Below, one piece after another: positions 62,208 to 64,000 of a stretch of 64,000 nt of DNA. A program made the translations under genes and the position numbers. This stretch comes from Scedosporium boydii. Its lineage: Eukaryota > Ascomycota > Sordariomycetes > Microascales > Microascaceae. The stretch spans positions 1-64,000 of the forward strand of contig NJFT01000007.1 in the NCBI GenBank assembly GCA_002221725.1. The letters are read 5' to 3'. The notes beneath the pieces were generated by a model, which saw nothing but the letters and a program-made list of their open reading frames with translations, was not told the origin of the DNA and made no database searches. How positions within the stretch are numbered: position 1 is the stretch's first letter; every line of letters starts with the position of its first letter.

Positions 62208-63957
62208 ATGGCATCTCCTCATCCCGGCCCTGGTGGGGATGGAAATGGAGCAGGAGACATAGAGTCGCAAGGCATAGAAGGGAAAACAACCCCGGGACGA
62301 CACGGAATCTCGTCTTTCCTCCACATAGGGTCTGGAGATGTGTATACCTTGCGGCCTGAGGAAAATTCCAAATGGTACCAAAAACTCCTTGACCTAGGAG
62401 TGGAAGAAAATGGCATCAAGCCAGTGCCAGTTGAGTTCAGGACCCAAACCAAGTACAGTGATATCTTCACGGTGTACTTTACTTGTCTTCTCTGCATTCT
62501 GCCGTAGGTGTCGACTGCTAGATTTCACTTTGGAGGCGTGACGGACTGACCCCTTAGCAACGGATATTAGTATCCCGACCGGTTTGTTGGCGACAACATC
62601 GTTCGGACTGAGTCTTAAGGAAGCAGCCTTAGTCATTCTGCTATTCGCCATCCTGACAAGCATTCCACCGGCTTTCATGGGAGTTGGTGGATATAAGACG
62701 GGGATGAGACAGATGGTACAGGCTCGATATTCTTTTGGGTGGGTCGAATTCGTTCTTCCCGCATGGCGTGGGTACTAACGATAGATGACGGAAAGGCTGT
62801 ACCTAGTGACGATCCCCCTCTTATTCAACGCGGCTACCTTGACAGGATTCTCTCTCATGTCCTCGATTGTGGGCGGCCAAACTCTCGCGGTCGTAAATCC
62901 CAGAGCGAACATTGGTGTTAGTGTTGGTATCGTCGTCGTCTGTGCCATCGGCTTCCTGGCCTCGTTTCTCGGATACAATGCTCTCCACCTGTGGGAACGG
63001 TATCAGTGGATCCCGAACATGATAGCCATACTCATTCTAGTCGGCTGTGCTCACGGCCATCTCCATAAGCAGCAAGAGGTAGCACCAGCCGACCCAACTC
63101 GAATCCTCTCGTACGGAGGGTTGATGGCAGGCTACTTCTTGACGTTCGGAGGAACGGTCTCTGACTATTCAATTTACCACAAGCCAGAAGCTCCCAAGTA
63201 GGCTGAGTAGACAGAGTCGAGCGTGGCCATAGGACACGGAGGGCTAACAGTGGAGGTTAGGAAACGAATATTCGCCTATCTGTTCATGGCCCTCATAACA
63301 CCCTCGGTTCCCCTCCTCATATTTGGCGCCGCAATTGGAGGTGCCATCCCAAACGTGCCAGCCTGGAAAGAGTCTTTCGAGGGATATGGTATAGGTGGAG
63401 TGATGGCAGAAATCCTTGTTCCAATCGGCGGTTTCGGCAAGGTGATCCTCGTAGTGTTAGCTTTGAGCATCATTGGTAATGTCGCCATCTCCATGTACTC
63501 GGTGGCCCTCTGTCTACAAATGATCCTGCCCTTCTTCGCCAATGTTCACCGGTTTATCTGGGTAACGCTAACCATGGCGTTGATGATTCCTATGGCACTG
63601 AAAACCGCTCACCGCTGGGAAGTATCCTTGACAAACTACTTGGCTGTCATCGGGTATTGGGCTGGCTGTTTCGACGCAGTTGTAATCGAAGAGCTGGTGA
63701 TATTTCGAAAGATGGACTGGTCAACATTCGACCACTCGATCTGGAATGTTGGAAGAAGTCTTCCAACAGGTATCCCGCCCATTCTTGCTTGGGTGGCTAG
63801 TTTGGGACTTGTTATTCCTGGGATGGAGACGAGCTTGTACACGGGCCCGATTGCAGAGAAAACGGGCGATATAGGGTTCATTGTCGCATTTGTCACCACA
63901 GGTCTTCTCTATATACCTCTGCGGTGGCTAGAGATCAGATGGAGAGGCCATGTCTAA
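62208..63957 (+). CDS. NCS1 purine-cytosine permease, FCY2-like
   Basis: Four exons, 62208..62503, 62571..62738, 62796..63197 and 63261..63957, giving 520 aa. Introns are 67, 57 and 63 nt; the second has a perfect TACTAAC branch and ends GAAAG, and the third has GCTAACA and TTAG. Junctions restore CILPIPTGLLATTSFGL, ARYSFGLYLVTIPLLFN and YHKPEAPKKRIFAYL. The cytoplasmic N-terminus is hydrophilic (GVEENGIKPVPVEFRT) and is followed by about twelve hydrophobic segments, including FMGVGGYKTGMRQMVQARYS and GGTVSDYSIYH, as in FCY2/FcyB. The family is a plasma-membrane proton symporter for cytosine, adenine, guanine and hypoxanthine. I chose the ATG at 62208; no other in-frame start lies nearby upstream. 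Confidence 0.88.
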
Positions 63958-64000
63958 AATATGGTGGCTGATTAACATCAAAGATATCGGACGCGGGATA

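Noticed and set aside
57080..63957. P450 and permease as part of a secondary-metabolite cluster
   Set aside because: No polyketide synthase, peptide synthetase, terpene cyclase or methyltransferase is present in the window, and the neighbours are housekeeping genes.
1..64000. CRISPR array, bacterial operon or prophage content
   Set aside because: No repeat-spacer pattern and no bacterial-type gene. Introns and fungal domain families throughout make this nuclear fungal DNA.

Overview
The window is nuclear DNA of a filamentous ascomycete (Pezizomycotina). A Sordariomycete is my guess, not something the sequence proves. The evidence is short spliceosomal introns (about 46-290 nt, CTRAY-type branch points), a fungal Zn2Cys6 regulator, an F-box protein of fungal type, an O-methylsterigmatocystin-oxidoreductase-like P450, an FCY2-type permease and a Clr2 silencing protein. 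All gene models were assembled by hand from reading frames, splice signals and family resemblance. No database was searched.

Layout. 0-6 kb: nse1 (SMC5/6 complex, minus), an orphan copia-type gag-like ORF ending in an Arg-Asn/Arg-Ser hexamer repeat (minus), and a clr2-like gene (plus). 6-22 kb: almost empty of genes apart from a three-unit zinc-ribbon protein (minus, 10.3-11.5 kb). 22.6-34.5 kb: a gene-dense island with an F-box gene (minus) divergent from bub3 (plus), then a PPR1/UaY-like Zn2Cys6 regulator and a six-exon MFS transporter (both minus). 34.5-51.5 kb: about 17 kb with no gene I can support. 51.5-64 kb: a second gene-dense island with a CCDC124-like protein, an AKTIP/Fts-like UBC variant, a small membrane ORF, an uncharacterised gene with an in-frame TAG (all plus), a P450 with about 12 exons (minus), a fragmentary gene (minus) and an FCY2-like purine-cytosine permease (plus).

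Main observations. (1) The 9-mer TACTTCGTA / TACGAAGTA occurs about 34 times by hand count, where about 0.5 is expected by chance in 64 kb. Every copy I found lies in the gene-poor blocks (6.4-21.6 kb and 35.3-51.0 kb). None lies in a coding exon or in the two gene-dense islands. (2) The P450 gene recovers the family consensus only if it contains a single-nucleotide exon at 57787, flanked by a GC-AG intron with a perfect TACTAAT branch point and by a GTAAGT intron. (3) Eight of about 34 inferred introns end in AAG. (4) An otherwise open gene at 54.9-56.5 kb carries an in-frame TAG.

Most genes are housekeeping or regulatory and do not form one pathway. The PPR1/UaY-like regulator and the purine-cytosine permease could be linked through nucleobase use, but they are 33 kb apart and this is only an inference.
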